A stretch of DNA of 64,000 nucleotides from Styela clava (taxonomy: Eukaryota > Chordata > Ascidiacea > Stolidobranchia > Styelidae), in assembly GCF_964204865.1 (NCBI RefSeq), contig NC_135257.1:11616151-11680150 (forward strand), written 5' to 3'. The position numbers and the translations under genes are program-made. Of the stretch, positions 59,541 to 64,000 are shown one piece after another. Position 1 is the stretch's first letter; each line of letters opens with the position of its first letter. The notes under the pieces are model-generated. The model saw only the letters and a list, made by a program, of their open reading frames with translations, had not been told where the DNA came from and made no database searches.

Positions 59541-62500
59541 TTTGAACAATGTTGATAAAAATATGTGCGTATGAATATTGAAGACTATCTTCCTTCTGGT
59601 TTACCTCGCGGAAATGTAAACATGCGTCATGACCAACGAATCACACAATTACAAAAATGAAAATATACAGTTACTTTACTTATTTTGCAATTGTGAATAA
59701 GATTTCGGAATATATGTGATGTAAGAAAGCTTCTTTATTACGTCAGAAATAATCGAAATAGAATGTTCCGATTCAAATATTTTCAAATCTGATTCTATTT
59801 GGTAGGTATATCATCATATTATATCCAGCTTTCTTTCAATTTTGAATGCCCATACTATAAATTGTGATTATATAATATTAATGAACTGAAGAATGAATAA
59901 AGATGGCAGAAAGAGAGTGGGCCTGAAACAAAAAACTTCATCATATGGAGCTTAACTCAGATAAATACATTTATCTCTTATTACATATATTTTCGTTCAC
60001 AAACAATATCGGACGTATAGTGTTCGTTTTTATTTCTTTAATTAAATTTAAAGTTCATGCAAATGATGAACGCTATTTAAATTGGCGCTCCCGAAGTATG
60101 TGAACCAAGATGGCGGACACCGGAACGTAGTATGTGTACCAGGTTGGGGCTAGGCCATAATTTTCTTCCAATTTTCCGTATTTTAGTTCTATTACGAGTT
60201 CGGGGACCATTTGTACCATGATTTTAAAAGAGCAATGCAACGGTGTTGTTATTAATTTTTCTGAAATTGCTTCGAAATGATTTTGATTTGAATCGCTTCT
60301 ATTCGAAATTTACATCCCTTAATTTTTGCACCACTGAGAGAAACCACGTCCTATGCATTGTATACAGACTAGTCGTTGAGTTCCAATATGGAATAGGATT
60401 TATACTCTGAGCACCTGGGAGATTCTTTTGATTTTGAATATACTTTAAATGTTATAGTATATCTCTTAAGTTTAATTTCAATTAAGCCCAGACGTCTTCA
60501 CTTAATTAAAACGGGCAGGTTATTAATTATATTTCTAATAAAAGTGGCCACTGAGACAGGGTAATCTATGTTTTGGAACACGCGATTATGTTAAAATACG
60601 ACTATTTATAACATGAATTATTTCAATCGTATTCCAGATACAATTTGGGTATTTCTCAAGTAGCCCAAATTCAATTTTGTATTCGAAGATAAAATTATAA
60701 AATTTTATATAACGTTGATTCATGCCAGAAAAATTTCTAATTTGCAAATCTAGAAAAATATATGGAGGGTCCTTGAAGTTTGGATATGGATGAGAAAATC
60801 AATTATTCCTTCCTATTTGCCCTCTTTGTTCAGATGGTCAGTTAAATCGATTCAAAACCCATGATAAAGATAAGAATAAAGTCGACATTTAAAGCTACGA
60901 TAAAACGGCTACTTTTCATAACGCGTTGCCATTCTCCATTATTCAGTTAATTTTAACCCTGTATGGCGCAATCATTCCACGATCATGTGATGTTGTCGCA
61001 TGACTGGTGCTTGAAAAAGCGATTTATATCGAGATCAATAGCTTATACTTCAGCGACAATAAGGAATAGTTTGAAAATAGCTTGAAAAGTTCAAAAAATC
61101 AAGGCTAGTTTTAACAAATTGGGAGTATTCCTTATGATTGTGTAACAGCAATCGCGTGATAAGACGTGAACAAGGATAAGATTCTGAGCCGATATAGTAA
61201 TTTAGTGCATACAATAAAAAATAATCAAGTATTATATTAGGTATATGCTGATATGCGAAGATTGTTCGAGCACATACTTCTGTACTTTCTGAAAACCTAG
61301 TAGATGGTTTTGTATTGCTGGTAGTTTGGTTGTTCTATGAAATGCATCACATCTCTCAACATAGGCGAGCTGCGGGTGTATGATGCCGTCATTGCTGCCA
61401 TTTGAACTATCGCTGCGTGCATAGAAATACTGTATATGGAACGTGAAAAAAGCACAGGTTTATATTTTGCGGATTGTCATGATTCCAAAAGTCATGCATG
61501 TATGTGCGTAAAATGTTTTGACAATTTTCTATTTCAAAGATTTCAAATTATTGTAATGTTTCAACGGAATTGAAAGGTTCCTGAAAATGCACTTCCCGCA
61601 TTCCAGGCCCGTGTCATAAACGAAATACGATATAAATTCATGGAATTTGAAAAGATGTTTGCCTGTCACATCTTCATATAATCATGAAGGCCGTTGTACA
61701 ATAAAACGTTGATAAATAAATAAGTTGAAATCAAGTTTTAATGGAAATATAACATTAAGACGTATTACCACATTTTATGATCCCACTACATCGTGGTTTA
61801 AATCAACGCATTTATATTAAATGAATCATGTGAACTAATGCTTATTGTGAGTGAAAATAACTCGCTATGACATTATGTAATCGCATGGCGGAAATGATAA
61901 GCAGGCTAAATTTCCAGCGTTACGCAACGTTTTGTTTGTGAATGTTTGGCTTGCTAGCACTGCAGGGTTCAAACTAAAGTCTATATTAAACCTATCGCGC
62001 CATTCGTCATGATACTGTTTTACGGAACATCACTTTTTTCGATATGTCCAAACCGACGGTGAAACAATTGTACATAGGATATATTCAAAATTAAAATTTG
62101 TTTTCAAAGAAAATTTTTAAATAATCGGTTTATCTGTCAAAACTGCAACTTGAAACAGTTAACTTGCGTCAAATAAGGAAATGATTCAGTTTTGTCAAGT
62201 CAAACGTCAAATGCAATTTTTTGGTCATTTGGATTTTCAGCATTGATCGAAACCAATTTATCCAGTGGCTACTAACAGATCTATTCGTTTTTAAAAGTGC
62301 AAGGCAAATCAGTATGAATCATCCCCTGAGTCATGATTTAAATCACGCTTTTCTATCCTGTTAGCTAAGCTGGTTACTATATTTACCCTTCAATGTACTT
62401 GATGGTGTTGTTCATTGAAAAACGAAATTGGCAAATTACTTACAGCTGCCCAATGTATGATGGAGTCGTAGATAATGCATAATGAATATCAGATTCAACG

Positions 62501-62758
62501 TCAAGTCGGATTCGTGCTTTAGCTTTTCATTGTTTACCCTTTAAACAAAAAAGGTTGAAAATGCTGCTCTGAGCTAATAGTTAAATTGAGAGATGACTTA
62601 ATTTATTTGAAATTGCCTTAATTAATAAAGAGTCTTTGAAAAAGTGCCGATTCCTGACCATAATTGCCTGTTCGAGTTATCTTTTCTTTATATAATTAAT
62701 TACTTTATTGGTAAACAAACAGGTTTCATAAAATAATTCAATCTGGATTCTTTTCGGA
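59541..62758. other. Gene-free interval upstream of NRF-like gene 5
   Basis: No coding exon is supported. 60079-60110 carries one arm of the palindromic element seen at 8763. The segment near 61771-61795 (CATTTTATGATCCCACTACA) matches one near 26880-26905 upstream of gene 2. Confidence 0.5.
60079..60150 (+). repeat. Half copy of the MITE-like element at 8763-8856
   Basis: GAAGTATGTGAACCAAGATG matches the left arm at 8763-8782 with few differences, and the preceding AAATTGGCGCTCCC matches its flank (AAATTGGCGGCCAA). The opposite arm is not found. Confidence 0.5.
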
Positions 62759-64000
62759 ATGAATCGACCAGGCGTTTTTATATTGTTCACGTTGATCGCG
62801 TTGGCAACTACCCCGGTCCGCAGTCATTTACGTTATGATACTCCAGTTAACGTTGTTGGAGCTCTGAAAGATCGTCTAGAATGGGGGCAACAGCACTCTT
62901 ATGCCTTGGAAGAATTTTCAAAATTTAAGATGAATTTTATGGGGAAGAAACACCTTGCATCTTTGTTGGGAGACAAAGAAAATACAACTATATGCGCCGA
63001 AGATTTATTGCAATTAATTGGGGATACAATTCACTTAAAGGGATATGCTTTCAAAAGTAAGAAATTTTTTGTCAAACTTCAAATGTATATAAATAATTGA
63101 ACGAGTGCGCACCCGTCGTATTCCACAGTAAAAGCAGTTTTATAGGTGTTTTTTTGGTCGAGTTCATCAGTTTCAACGAAAAACAACGATGATTCATGTG
63201 CTAGAATTAACTATTTAGTGTTGTTACCTTTGAATAACGGCACATTCATTATTTACTTTGCAGTGTTGGATTCATGGGGAAAGTTAGACAGCGGGATTGC
63301 GACTGGTAATTTAATGTGGCTTGGAAGATATTATGAATGTTTGGCACAATCCACAGATAAATTCAATGGAAAATACTGTGGGATGACTGTCGGTAAAGCA
63401 GATTCTGTAAGATTAATTATTTTTTGGATTTAATTTCATTTTGATCATCGTTTTATTTCTCACGCAATTGAACATCTACGTGATTTTATTTATTCATTAT
63501 CAAAAAGTCATCGGAAATATGTGTAGGAACAAACGCTACTGGAGTCAACCAAGGTTAAATACAGTAGATTATACCGGCCCTACAAAGAAACATAGAAGAG
63601 CTCTATCTCTGGGTGACTGCCATTCCAGAGACTTCGCCTCTGCTTCAAAGCTTCAAATAAATAATAATTCGAATACGGGACGGGTTTGATAAAGTATTTT
63701 CAGTTTGGGTTCATATTCTCCTTCCACCAAGTCGCTCGCCAGGCAGACTCTCTTTATATGTTACGGAAAATCAATAAATAGACAAATTTGGAACACACCC
63801 GGGTGTAAACTATATTATGTAATTGCTGGGAAATTTATGTTTTTTTTACCACAATTTCCAACAAAAGACTTTTTAATTTACAGGCATCTTTTGGAATGGG
63901 ATCAAGAACATCTCTTCTATTTGGAACATGCCTCCCTGATAGTTGTTCTACAAAAGATTTTAACGATCTTTTTGCACCGTTGGGGAAAGTAATCAAGCAA
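62759..64000 (+). CDS. NRF-6-like protein, gene 5 (5' three exons only, runs off the right edge)
   Basis: Exons 62759-63056, 63264-63406 and 63884 to the end of the window, all in phase. The signal peptide is PGVFILFTLIALATTPVRS. The NRF domain shows the family cysteines (TTICAEDLL, RYYECLAQS, GKYCGM, LLFGTCLPDSC). Exon 2 is exactly 143 bases, as in genes 1-4, and its phases are the same. It is more diverged: the YARQ sequence that ends exon 1 in genes 1-4 is YAFK here, and the conserved ESGLLKGN block of exon 2 is DSGIATGN. The acyltransferase domain must lie beyond the window. Confidence 0.85.

Noticed and set aside
1-64000. CRISPR arrays, operons or bacterial features.
   Set aside because: The window is intron-bearing animal DNA, and no spaced direct-repeat array was seen.

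Overview
This is a eukaryotic (animal) genomic window: AT-rich DNA, coding exons of 50-340 bases separated by GT-AG introns, tRNA-derived SINEs, hAT-type elements with 8-bp target duplications and microsatellites. The gene content fits an invertebrate. A tunicate is my best guess, from the compact introns and from splice-acceptor-like sequence ending within a few bases of several start codons (tunicates trans-splice a leader), but the sequence alone does not prove it.

The main content is a head-to-tail array on the + strand of NRF-6-like (nose resistant to fluoxetine, NRF domain plus acyltransferase-3 domain) membrane acyltransferase genes: gene 1 (18409-26000), gene 2 (28958-38898), gene 3 (43129-49853), gene 4 (51647-58895) and the first three exons of gene 5 (62759 to the right edge). 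I rebuilt all exons by hand. In genes 1-4 every junction keeps the reading frame from ATG to stop, giving predicted proteins of 765, 782, 754 and 752 residues. Genes 1 and 2 have 14 coding exons. Genes 3 and 4 have 13, because exons 6 and 7 are one exon there. The array therefore grew from at least two ancestral types, each later duplicated, with gene 5 more diverged.

The left 18 kb hold other genes on the - strand. At 19-6089 there are six consecutive in-frame exons of an EF-hand-like protein that continues past the left edge. At 11051-12700 there is an UNC93-like (MFS-fold) gene, apparently broken: it has a +1 shift in a homopolymer, lacks the middle of the protein, and its surviving exons do not all join in frame. 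A tentative small three-exon + strand gene (8103-15289) would enclose it. An intronless - strand ORF (59148-59540) for a small multi-pass membrane protein sits between genes 4 and 5, tail to tail with gene 4.

The rest is repeat-rich. There are at least four copies of one tRNA-derived SINE (two of which end in an inverted-repeat hairpin), four hAT-like elements, a short MITE-like palindrome, a possible Penelope/hammerhead-like remnant, a decayed reverse-transcriptase fragment, a 31-base G run, and an unclassified dispersed repeat with at least six copies, several inside introns of the acyltransferase genes.
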